43,906 bases of DNA, taken from assembly GCA_014860665.1 (NCBI GenBank), contig JACZJI010000100.1, positions 1 through 43,906 of the forward strand. Reading direction: 5' to 3'. The stretch is from Bacteroidales bacterium (GTDB lineage: Bacteria; Bacteroidota; Bacteroidia; Bacteroidales; F082). The translations under genes and the position numbers were made by a program. Under the pieces are notes generated by a model. The model was not told the origin of the DNA, searched no databases, and was given only the letters and a program-made list of their open reading frames with translations. Shown in pieces: positions 1-7,124 of the stretch; the first letter of the stretch is position 1, and every line of letters begins with the position of its first letter.

Positions 1-636
1 GTCTTTGTTATATTCATTGTTATTATGATTATTGCGGTCATTGCTTCTGTAAACTCAAATCCTGAGCCAACAACCCAAAATCAAAAGGTCTCAAAAGCAA
101 CTATTGACAGTATAGTTTCACTTGTACGTCATGATAAATTGTTTGAAATCAAAGACGTTTATTATAACGAAAAAGACAGTAGTTTCAATATCGCTTTTAC
201 CAATAAGGGTAATGTCATCAAAGACGGAAATTATTCTCCTAAATATTTTGATAATACTTACCATCTTGACAGTTTCCCCTGCTTTGAGGGGATCTACCTT
301 TTTGCTTATCAGAAAGGAAAATCATTGAAAAATGGGGATTATAAAAACTATCTTACCTGTGAAAGCAAAAGAGCTTACAGAATCTTGCAAATATTCAAAG
401 GAAAATACTGCTATGGAAATAAATGCCTACCCCTTATAGACTACCTTAAAAAAGATATGAATGATCCATCCAGTTACGAAAGTGATAGATTATGGATTAC
501 CTGGGCATACGATAGTTCGTTCAACGTCACCAATACTTTTCGTGCTAAAAATGCTTTTGGTGCTAAGGTTCTAAATAAATGTTCAGCAGTAATTGACATC
601 CATGGTAATGTGTCTGATTTTAGTTTAGAAAAATAG
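1..636 (+). CDS. Hypothetical protein with N-terminal membrane anchor, 5' end outside window
   Basis: I do not recognise the family. The frame is open from the first base of the window, and the residues before the first visible ATG (position 25) are strongly hydrophobic and continue the hydrophobic stretch after it, so the true start probably lies upstream and this is a 5'-partial gene. What is visible is one N-terminal transmembrane or signal-anchor segment followed by about 185 mostly polar residues rich in Lys, Asn, Asp and Tyr, which would lie outside the cytoplasmic membrane. There are four Cys residues in the soluble part. It is followed after 20 bases by another small membrane-associated gene on the same strand, so the two are probably co-transcribed. 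No function can be assigned. Confidence 0.6.
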   Translation, partial: VFVIFIVIMIIAVIASVNSNPEPTTQNQKVSKATIDSIVSLVRHDKLFEIKDVYYNEKDSSFNIAFTNKGNVIKDGNYSPKYFDNTYHLDSFPCFEGIYLFAYQKGKSLKNGDYKNYLTCESKRAYRILQIFKGKYCYGNKCLPLIDYLKKDMNDPSSYESDRLWITWAYDSSFNVTNTFRAKNAFGAKVLNKCSAVIDIHGNVSDFSLEK

Positions 637-656
637 AATTTCCAAATATTTTTTAT

Positions 657-1067
657 ATGAGTATTTTGAAAAAACAAACTTTTATCCTCACTCAATTAAG
701 GGAACTGGGAACAAATATTCAACCTGTAAAAACTCATGATTTTATTGATGACGTTTTATCAAAAACCTTAACAGATGAAGAAATAAAAGTGTGTTTTTCG
801 CTGCTTGAAAAAAAGAAATTTATCGAAGTAATCCCTCCTGATAAAAAAGATCTTAGCAATTTCAGTACAGCTATTACTGATGAAGGAATGGAAGAATTAG
901 AGCGTTTTGAAAATCAGGAAAAAGAGCGAATTCGTTTTGAAACGTTGGAACATATTACACAAAAGAACAGTCGATATATCGTGTACTTAACAGTACTCAT
1001 TGCTATTGGAACAGTAGGATCGCTTGTGTGGAATATATTGAAGTATTTTCAAGTTTTTGGCCATTAA
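657..1067 (+). CDS. Hypothetical protein, C-terminal transmembrane helix (136 aa)
   Basis: Unrecognised small protein. Residues 1-80 are helical and charged, with a layout reminiscent of a winged-helix fold (helix, helix, then a short segment at about 62-72 ending in a T-D-E-G-M-E-E-L-type wing/helix); this is a weak resemblance, not an assignment. Residues 80-100 are highly charged (Glu/Arg/Lys), and residues 107-130 form one clear transmembrane helix near the C terminus, so the protein is probably tail-anchored with its bulk in the cytoplasm. It starts 20 bases after the preceding gene on the same strand and likely shares its transcript. The start at 657 is an ATG in an A/T-rich leader with no Shine-Dalgarno sequence, usual for this phylum. 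Confidence 0.6.
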   Translation: MSILKKQTFILTQLRELGTNIQPVKTHDFIDDVLSKTLTDEEIKVCFSLLEKKKFIEVIPPDKKDLSNFSTAITDEGMEELERFENQEKERIRFETLEHITQKNSRYIVYLTVLIAIGTVGSLVWNILKYFQVFGH

Positions 1068-1080
1068 TTGCCCCTTCCCG

Positions 1081-1100
1081 GCAAGCGTCCGCTTGTGCCT
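1081..1100. repeat. Palindromic repeat unit, left copy
   Basis: Exact reverse complement of 1293-1312. Core is the imperfect palindrome CAAGCGTCCGCTTG (1082-1095), a 6-bp stem around a 2-nt centre. Confidence 0.7.
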
Positions 1101-1206
1101 GTACAAACCAGATCTTTCTGTATCATCAAATTTTCGGAAATAATTTTGGTCACGGCTTCATAATTAAAGCGTAAAGTTAGAAAAGAATTTAAATTACCAT
1201 ATAGTT

Positions 1207-1235
1207 GGAAGCCAGAAACGGAAAGCCGGAAGTTT
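1207..1235 (+). repeat. Seven-nucleotide periodic repeat, plus orientation
   Basis: About four successive heptads approximating NGAAGNC (GGAAGCC, AGAAACG, GAAAGCC, GGAAGTT). The same repeat recurs in the opposite orientation at 1381-1414. Confidence 0.5.
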
Positions 1236-1292
1236 TTGATAGAAAAATTGCGCGCACAGAACCCGCCATACACCATGCGGAATTGTGCATTA

Positions 1293-1312
1293 AGGCACAA
1301 GCGGACGCTTGC
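1293..1312. repeat. Palindromic repeat unit, right copy
   Basis: Exact reverse complement of 1081-1100, 192 bp away. Core is CAAGCGGACGCTTG (1298-1311). Together the two copies could fold the intervening RNA or DNA into a long stem-loop. Confidence 0.7.
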
Positions 1313-1380
1313 GCCATTGAATATTTGCGCCATTGAAAGCCGTAATGACGCCATGCGTGGCGACTTTTTAGATACAGCCA

Positions 1381-1414
1381 TCTTCCGACTTCGGTCTTCT
1401 GACTTCCGGCTTTC
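1381..1414 (-). repeat. Seven-nucleotide periodic repeat, minus orientation
   Basis: Read on the minus strand this gives successive heptads GAAAGCC, GGAAGTC, AGAAGAC, CGAAGTC, GGAAGAT. It abuts the TGA stop of the leucine-rich-repeat gene (1415-1417), so it begins the 3' untranslated region of that transcript. Confidence 0.55.
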
Positions 1415-4051
1415 TCAATAAAACACCACCTGTGCTCCCTGATGCATTTGTTTGAATTCGTCCACCTGTTTTCTGCCGATGTTGGTATGATCGCAGCGCA
1501 AAAGCTTAATATTTGGCAGGTTCATAATGAATTTCAGCCTCCTTATAGGTGTGTTGTTGATGTAAAGATTTTGCAGCGAACGGATGCCTTCCAGCGCATT
1601 CAGGACTTTGACACGTGTTCCCGAAAGATTCAGTGTTTCCAGATGACGCAGATTCCTCAAAGGATCAAGATCCTCCACTCCGGTGTTTTCCAGATTGATT
1701 TCTCTGAGGTTCTTCAACAATGCCAGTGTGCTGATGTCGGCAAGCGGACAGTTGGAGAAACGCACCGAACGAAGCGTTTGTATTTTTTCCAACCCACGAA
1801 TGTCCACCAGGTTGCTGTTGTTGATGGATAATTCAGAAAGACTCGAAAACTCTTGCAGAGCCTCCAGCCCGTAACGCAGACCCGGATAATCAAGAGTGAG
1901 TTTTTCCCTGTTTACCAATTGTTGCAATTGCTCATTGGTAGGTACAGAATCCAGATTGCCCAACTTATAAAAAGCCTCTTTCCAGCCGCTACCCAAATGG
2001 TTCCACCAGTAATGCAAATAAGGCGACTGGAAAATAACCAGCGTTTGAGGGTTCTTTTTGCGGAATGCAAGTACATCCGGTCCTTTTACATTTGACTCAT
2101 CAGCATAGATACGTACCAGATTGGTGTTGTTTTCCAGTGGCATCAGGTCGCTGACAGCAGTATAATTCAGATTGATCAGCTTCAGGCTTCTCAGCTTTTC
2201 CAACGGTTGTAAACTGCTTACGGTGGTATGACTGATATTCAGCTCGCGCAAACCGCCCATAGCGCTCAACGGTGCCACACCGGTAATGGAAGTGCCGGAA
2301 ACGTTCAGACGCGTCAGTTGCGAAAGCATGGACAATGGTGCCAGGTCATGAATATTTTTGTTTCCCGAAAGATTTAATGTGTCCAGTTGAAGCAGCAAAT
2401 GAAGCTCCTCTTTTGTAATGGTATCTTTGTTTGGCAGAAATTTGATAAAGACATCTTTCCATGCTGAAGGCAACTTATTCCACCAGGTTTCCAGCTCCTG
2501 AGAATTATAAATCACCTGGCATTCCGGATTTTTCTCAGCAAACAACTCAGCCTCTTTCTGTCCGATTCCCGAATTATCGCAATAGATGTATTTCAGGTTT
2601 TTCAGTCCTGCCAGAGGCATAATATCTTTGACTTTCGTATTACTGATATGCAGCACCGACAAATTATTCAGATGGGCCAGAGGACGCAAATCCGTCACAT
2701 TGGAGCTGTCCAGATCGAGATTCTGTAACCCTCCTAAGGACGCCAGCACCTCATAACTTTTCACCTGATCGCGGGCCAGGTCAAGACTTGCCAGGTAAGA
2801 GAGTCCGGCAAGAGAATCAATCTGCTGAATTCTCGTTCCGGCCAGATTGAGCACTTTCAGGTGGATCAATCCCGAAATGTTTTTCAGTGAGTCCACAGGA
2901 GAATAGGAAAGATTGACAGATTCCAGATTTCGGAGATTGCCCAGCACTTCCATTTTGGTAATCATCGTATACGAAGCATCCAGCTCCCGCAGGCCGGAAG
3001 CATACCGCATCGGTTCCAGGCTCTTCACCGGGCAGCCGCTGATGTTCAGTGTCTCCAGTTTATTCAGGCTCCGCAGCGGCGTCAGATCGTCAATCAGTGT
3101 GTGGGAAACATCCACGGAAACCAAATCAGGAAGTTCGCTCAGCGGCTCAAGATTATCAATATTTAAATTGCCTGAAACGTCAACGTTTCTGTTCCGCTTG
3201 ACATAATGCAGTACCTGGAACAGCAATTGTGTATTCACCAGAATGGTATCCGGCTCCTGTTGGTAACCAGTATCATTTATCAGTATTGTGCTGTCTGCTG
3301 CATTACTGTTCTGCTGCATTTGTAGCGAATCGGAACTGTTCAGTGAATCGCTCACCGGCACTTTTCTTACCGTGATCAGGCTGTCATGGGAAAACCAGAT
3401 CACTTTGCGGAGCGGAAGCGTATCATACACAAGAATAGATTGCCCGAAATAATCCTTCCATCCTTGCGAAAGGTTATTCCACCAATATTGCAACTCTGAA
3501 TTTTCGTTGGGTTTATGAGTATAGATGCTGGCGATTTTCAGGTCGTTTTTCTCCTGGTTAAGATTGATTTCTATGTAGCGGGGTTCATCGTTGTCAACCG
3601 TGTCGTTGTTTACGGTAATTCCCTGCAGGGTTCTTATCAGGCTTACCTTAAAGTATATTTTTCCCTGAGGATTCACCAGGGCATCAATGCTGTTGATGTG
3701 CGTTGAAAAATGAACCTGCTTGAAAAAGAACACCACGTCTTTCAGATAAGCCTGCACATCTTTATTCAACGGCACCTGACGGTGCGCCAGGTCGTCTTCT
3801 ATCTGAACCTTTTCATCTCTGAAAATCTTGAGATAACTGCTGTTAATAATGATTTCTTTTTCAGACGGGGGATTGTTCGGATCACCCAAAAAATTCAGTG
3901 TCGAAGTCAGATACTCTATCATCTGACTACACTGCTGCTTATAGGATTTCACTTCTGCCGGACTCAGCTTCAAGGTTCTTTGTTCGGCAAAAAGCCACTG
4001 AGCCGCAAAAAGAAAAGCAAAAACAAAGACTGTTATTTTTTTGATGAACAT
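1415..4051 (-). CDS. Exported leucine-rich-repeat protein, three repeat blocks (878 aa)
   Basis: A secreted or periplasmic leucine-rich-repeat (LRR) protein. Residues 1-22 are a typical signal peptide (Lys-Lys, hydrophobic core, cleavage near Phe-Ala-Glu). Residues about 30-190 are a non-LRR N-terminal domain. LRRs of the short bacterial type (L-x-x-L-x-x-L-x-L-S/N-x-T/N, with recurring 'L-x-P-L') fill roughly 295-510, 545-665 and 700-878. Each block is introduced by the same small module, W-W-N-x-L-x-x-x-W-K-x-x-F, at residues 190, 523 and 682, so the protein looks built from three repeated units. LRRs normally mediate binding to protein or polysaccharide; the ligand cannot be told. Its ATG lies inside the 3' end of the upstream gene (19-bp overlap at 4033-4051), so the pair is probably translationally coupled. 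Its stop codon abuts the repeats at 1068-1414. Confidence 0.85.
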   Translation of the reverse strand: MFIKKITVFVFAFLFAAQWLFAEQRTLKLSPAEVKSYKQQCSQMIEYLTSTLNFLGDPNNPPSEKEIIINSSYLKIFRDEKVQIEDDLAHRQVPLNKDVQAYLKDVVFFFKQVHFSTHINSIDALVNPQGKIYFKVSLIRTLQGITVNNDTVDNDEPRYIEINLNQEKNDLKIASIYTHKPNENSELQYWWNNLSQGWKDYFGQSILVYDTLPLRKVIWFSHDSLITVRKVPVSDSLNSSDSLQMQQNSNAADSTILINDTGYQQEPDTILVNTQLLFQVLHYVKRNRNVDVSGNLNIDNLEPLSELPDLVSVDVSHTLIDDLTPLRSLNKLETLNISGCPVKSLEPMRYASGLRELDASYTMITKMEVLGNLRNLESVNLSYSPVDSLKNISGLIHLKVLNLAGTRIQQIDSLAGLSYLASLDLARDQVKSYEVLASLGGLQNLDLDSSNVTDLRPLAHLNNLSVLHISNTKVKDIMPLAGLKNLKYIYCDNSGIGQKEAELFAEKNPECQVIYNSQELETWWNKLPSAWKDVFIKFLPNKDTITKEELHLLLQLDTLNLSGNKNIHDLAPLSMLSQLTRLNVSGTSITGVAPLSAMGGLRELNISHTTVSSLQPLEKLRSLKLINLNYTAVSDLMPLENNTNLVRIYADESNVKGPDVLAFRKKNPQTLVIFQSPYLHYWWNHLGSGWKEAFYKLGNLDSVPTNEQLQQLVNREKLTLDYPGLRYGLEALQEFSSLSELSINNSNLVDIRGLEKIQTLRSVRFSNCPLADISTLALLKNLREINLENTGVEDLDPLRNLRHLETLNLSGTRVKVLNALEGIRSLQNLYINNTPIRRLKFIMNLPNIKLLRCDHTNIGRKQVDEFKQMHQGAQVVFY

Positions 4052-4893
4052 GAGTTGAAAAATCTTAGTACCTGGGCCTTATCTTTTTCGTCTATATATT
4101 TCAAATTTGAGATCAGCCAACCTGAATTATCTGTATTCCGGTTAAAATAACTGAGTTCGAAATACCAGTTTTTAATCTGAAAGAAATGGAATTTCACGGA
4201 ATTGATATACTCAAATTTCAGTGCTCCGGTTTTCATCAGATAAAAAAACAAAGTTAGGTAATCCGGGCGATAGTCAGTAGCTGCGTAGTATTCAATATGT
4301 TTAGGATCGTCGAAAGCCTTGTTGAGGTTCATGAAATCAATTTCATGGCTTTGCGGATGCAGAAAATATTTCATCTGTCCGGCTTTGGTTTCCGTGGGAA
4401 AAAGCTGATGCAGATCGGCATCAAAAACATTGCTGATAATCCATTTTGAACCCAGGCTGTCTCTTTCCACAGTCAGAAACAGGATCAGGTTCACATTGGC
4501 ATTATCATCGTTTTTAAAAGTTGCCGAAACCTCTGCATACCAGTTTTTATCCAGAAAGTTCAGATAAACCGGATGCTCTTTATTGGTAACATCATCGATA
4601 AAATATTTCTTGAGTGTCCCGGAAGTTCTGGGGTTAGACATATCGAAAAGATAGGGCAGCAATTTTTTACGCAATGCCCTGTTATGATATCTCCAGTCGG
4701 TATCAGCAAGCTGGATTCCGTCGGGACCTTCTTCCATGTTGAAACGGCGAACAAACTCGTATACCTGTTTGTTCATTGCACTAAACACCTGTTCACCCCC
4801 GAGTTGTCCCGATGGATCGATTATTTGTGCATTTAGTTGGAATAGTGATAATAGAAATATCAGTATTAGAAAATAAAGTCGTCTGCTATACAT
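4033..4893 (-). CDS. Exported hypothetical protein, partner of the LRR protein (286 aa)
   Basis: Unrecognised exported protein. I place the start at the ATG at 4893, because it gives a normal signal peptide (Met-Tyr-Ser-Arg-Arg, a Leu/Ile/Phe core, cleavage near Leu-Asn-Ala-Gln at residue 23); the frame is open further upstream, but only from a TTG. The mature part is mixed alpha/beta with many aromatic residues and contains two similar stretches ending in W-x-I/L-S-N-V/L (near the middle and near the C terminus), as if a small domain were duplicated. It overlaps the LRR gene by 19 bp, implying linked expression and perhaps a joint job at the cell surface. No catalytic motif is visible. Confidence 0.75.
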   Translation of the reverse strand: MYSRRLYFLILIFLLSLFQLNAQIIDPSGQLGGEQVFSAMNKQVYEFVRRFNMEEGPDGIQLADTDWRYHNRALRKKLLPYLFDMSNPRTSGTLKKYFIDDVTNKEHPVYLNFLDKNWYAEVSATFKNDDNANVNLILFLTVERDSLGSKWIISNVFDADLHQLFPTETKAGQMKYFLHPQSHEIDFMNLNKAFDDPKHIEYYAATDYRPDYLTLFFYLMKTGALKFEYINSVKFHFFQIKNWYFELSYFNRNTDNSGWLISNLKYIDEKDKAQVLRFFNSCSSKK

Positions 4894-4915
4894 CTTCACA
4901 ATTAATAATATCCGG

Positions 4916-4923
4916 CAAAAATA
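4916..4923 (-). promoter_or_regulatory. Possible -7 box for the LRR operon
   Basis: On the minus strand this reads TATTTTTG, matching the Bacteroidota -7 consensus TAnnTTTG, about 22 bases before the chosen ATG at 4893. A TTTG-like -33 element is found only 25 bases further up (4949-4952), longer than usual, so support is moderate. Confidence 0.35.
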
Positions 4924-4961
4924 GCCAAACCCTCTATTGAAGATTGTACAAAACAAAAGTT

Positions 4962-4997
4962 TTCTGCAAAGGTTAAAAGAATTTAACCTTTGCAGAA
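4962..4997 (-). terminator. Terminator of pgi: perfect 16-bp hairpin
   Basis: The arms 4962-4977 and 4982-4997 are exact reverse complements (16/16) with an AGAA tetraloop. The hairpin begins 7 bases after the pgi stop codon and is followed on the minus strand by a U-rich stretch (CUUUUGUUUUG). It lies between pgi and the start of the LRR operon and probably isolates the two. Confidence 0.75.
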
Positions 4998-5004
4998 TCA
5001 GAAT

Positions 5005-6366
5005 CTAATTTTTTGTTTCGTCTTTCAGGCGGTTTTGAATAGCTTCGGTTTCTTTTTCAAAGCCGGGTTTGCCTAACAATGCGAACATATTCTTTTTATA
5101 AGCCTCAACTCCGGGCTGGTCAAATGGATTAATCTCGAGCAGATAACCACCCACAGCGCAAGCCATTTCATAGAAATAGATCAGTTGTCCGATCGTATTT
5201 TCATTGATGGCAGGCACGGTAACACGCAGATTTGGAACACCGCCGTCGACATGGGCTAAAGTAGTGCCCAGCTCAGCCATGTGGTTCACTTCGTGAATGG
5301 CTTTACCGGCGAGATAATTCAGTTTGTCTAAATTTTTCTCATCCTTTGGAACCAACAGTTCGTGTGCAGGTTTTTCGACGGAAAGAACAGTTTCAAAGAG
5401 GTTTCTCATACCTTCCTGAATGTACTGTCCCATAGAATGCAGGTCGGTTGTATTGCTTACCCCTGCCGGGAAAATACCTTTGCTTTCCTTGCCCTGGCTT
5501 TCGCCGTATAGCTGTTTCCACCATTCCGTAAAATAAAACAGTGCCGGCTCATAATTCACCATGATCTCGGTTGTAAAACCTTTCAGGTACAATGCATGGC
5601 GTACTGCTGCGTAGGCGGCCACCGGATTTTCTTTGATATCGAATGACTTTTCAGAGAATTGTGCCATTTCATCAGCACCCTGCATCAGCTTTCTGATGTC
5701 CAGACCGGCAATGGCAATCGGGAGAAGTCCGACAGGAGTTAAAACAGAATAACGGCCTCCAACATTATCAGGAACTACAAAAGTTTCATATCCTTCTTCA
5801 TCGGCCAGCTGTTTCAAAGCACCTCTTTCCGCGTCGGTGATGGCAATAATGCGGTTTTTGCTTTCTTCCTTGCCGTACTTGGCTTCCATGTGATCGCGCA
5901 ACAGGCGGAAAGCCAATGCCGGTTCGGTAGTTGTCCCCGATTTGGAGATCACCGTCATCGTATAATCCTTCGCATCCAACACTTCCAGCAACTCAGCCAG
6001 ATAATCTTCGCTGATGTTGTTGCCTGCATAGCAAACAATGGGATTCCCCTGTTTCTTTTTCAGGAAGTTGAAATTCGGTGACAAAGCGTCAATCACAGCT
6101 CTTGCACCCAGGTAAGAACCTCCGATTCCTACTACCACACTCACTTCTGATTTTTCACGGAAACGGGCTGCAGCAGCCTCAATTTTAGAAACCAGACTTT
6201 CATCGACAGAAGTAGGAAGATCGGTCCATCCTAAAAAGTCATTGCCCCGTCCGGTTTTTTCCCGTACGGCAATAAACTGATGGTCGAGAGCTTCCTGAAG
6301 TTGTTCAATTTGTGCTTTGGAAATGAATTTCAAAGCATTTTTAAAATCAAAATTTAACGAAATCAT
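5005..6366 (-). CDS. pgi: Glucose-6-phosphate isomerase (453 aa)
   Basis: Interconverts glucose 6-phosphate and fructose 6-phosphate in glycolysis and gluconeogenesis, in the cytoplasm. Two SIS (sugar isomerase) domains are visible: the first with V-G-I-G-G-S-Y-L-G-A-R near residues 79-89, and the phosphate-binding loop I-S-K-S-G-T-T-T-E-P near 140. Further family signatures are G-G-R-Y-S-V-L-T-P-V-G, the G-K-E-S-K-G segment near 290 with the usual catalytic Glu region, and the C-terminal N-P-F-D-Q-P-G-V-E followed by a Lys. At 453 residues it belongs to the short bacterial form (Firmicutes/Bacteroidota type) rather than the roughly 550-residue enterobacterial form. The ATG at 6366 is the first in frame. 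A strong terminator follows at 4962-4997, so it is probably transcribed alone or with the gene upstream at 6474-6965. Confidence 0.97.
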   Translation of the reverse strand: MISLNFDFKNALKFISKAQIEQLQEALDHQFIAVREKTGRGNDFLGWTDLPTSVDESLVSKIEAAAARFREKSEVSVVVGIGGSYLGARAVIDALSPNFNFLKKKQGNPIVCYAGNNISEDYLAELLEVLDAKDYTMTVISKSGTTTEPALAFRLLRDHMEAKYGKEESKNRIIAITDAERGALKQLADEEGYETFVVPDNVGGRYSVLTPVGLLPIAIAGLDIRKLMQGADEMAQFSEKSFDIKENPVAAYAAVRHALYLKGFTTEIMVNYEPALFYFTEWWKQLYGESQGKESKGIFPAGVSNTTDLHSMGQYIQEGMRNLFETVLSVEKPAHELLVPKDEKNLDKLNYLAGKAIHEVNHMAELGTTLAHVDGGVPNLRVTVPAINENTIGQLIYFYEMACAVGGYLLEINPFDQPGVEAYKKNMFALLGKPGFEKETEAIQNRLKDETKN

Positions 6367-6473
6367 AATTTTTAAGTTGCGGCGGCTAAAATACGAAAAT
6401 AGCCTGCTTGTTTACAAACAGTAACGACCCCCAAAATCCGGGAAATCAAAGCCTGTTATTTAGCTGCTGTCTT

Positions 6474-6965
6474 TCAATAAATTCCGGCATTGGGGATTTT
6501 GTTCTGAGACTTCCTTTGCTTTTGCATATATTGCTTCAGGAAACGATTTCGAAGGGAGTCCATTTCACGAATTTGTTGCTGAAAATCGAAAAGTTGTCCC
6601 TGCCACTGATTAAAGAAGTCTTTGTTATTAAAAAAGTCCAGAATCATGGCCGAATCAGGCATGTCCATGAAATGATTTTGCATGGACTGAACGTCAGAAT
6701 TAGGGAAATTTTGCCGGAAGTAGGGCATGAATTTCCTGAATACACTATCGACGTCAATTTGCCTTCCCTGACTATTGTGATGATAGGACCAGGAATAGGT
6801 CGAATCGTATCTGATTAAGTTCCCATTCTTGTCGTAAACCTTATGCACATTATACTGGATCTTGGGGTTACCCGGCTTGGTATATTTTACCGTGTCCTGT
6901 TTGTTTTTTGCAAAAACGATTACACTTGTCAGCAAAAGTCCTGCAATAAAAATCATCTTTTTCAT
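6474..6965 (-). CDS. Small exported hypothetical protein (163 aa)
   Basis: Unrecognised. Residues 1-20 form a signal peptide (Met-Lys-Lys-Met, hydrophobic core, cleavage after Val-Phe-Ala). The mature protein is hydrophilic: an early segment rich in Lys and Tyr, then a segment with several Asp-Ser and aromatic residues, and a C-terminal half that looks helical and Gln/Met/Phe-rich (about residues 85-155), possibly coiled. No enzymatic motif and no lipobox are seen. It has its own promoter (6990-7020) and sits 107 bases upstream of pgi on the same strand with no obvious terminator between, so read-through into pgi is possible. A periplasmic structural or chaperone-like role would be a guess. 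Confidence 0.65.
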   Translation of the reverse strand: MKKMIFIAGLLLTSVIVFAKNKQDTVKYTKPGNPKIQYNVHKVYDKNGNLIRYDSTYSWSYHHNSQGRQIDVDSVFRKFMPYFRQNFPNSDVQSMQNHFMDMPDSAMILDFFNNKDFFNQWQGQLFDFQQQIREMDSLRNRFLKQYMQKQRKSQNKIPNAGIY

Positions 6966-6989
6966 GGCTCTTATTTTTATCGTTCAGGG

Positions 6990-7020
6990 CAAAATTAAAA
7001 GTGCCGTGATAAAAAATCAA
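6990..7020 (-). promoter_or_regulatory. Bacteroidota-type promoter for the 6474-6965 gene
   Basis: Minus strand: TTG (7018-7020), 20-base spacer, TAATTTTG (6990-6997), matching the TTTG / TAnnTTTG consensus. Transcription would begin near 6983, about 18 bases before the ATG. Confidence 0.6.
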
Positions 7021-7124
7021 GTCACAAAAGCATCATAAAGGCTTGGTTTAAGAATGTTTAACTGTAGTTAACATGTTTAAAAACTCCGTTGTTTACCTCC
7101 CATTCTGGGAATATAAAGCCGAAG

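Larger units (their letters stand above)
1068..1414. repeat. Non-coding repeat-rich interval (347 bp)
   Basis: This interval holds no convincing gene but several interleaved repeats. Positions 1081-1100 and 1293-1312 are exact reverse complements (20/20), and each contains its own palindrome, CAAGCG-(2 nt)-CGCTTG. Positions 1221-1233 and 1402-1414 are exact reverse complements over 13 bases. Around these lie short runs with a 7-nt period (consensus NGAAGNC), on the plus strand at 1207-1235 and on the minus strand at 1381-1414. A 12-bp direct repeat occurs at 1310-1321 and 1326-1337, and a hairpin CGCCA-TGCG-TGGCG at 1349-1362. It resembles REP/BIME-type extragenic repeats more than an insertion sequence: no transposase and no clear target duplication are visible. 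Confidence 0.65.

Noticed and set aside
1068..1414. Insertion sequence or MITE
   Set aside because: No transposase fragment, no simple terminal inverted repeats and no visible target-site duplication; the palindromes are interleaved.
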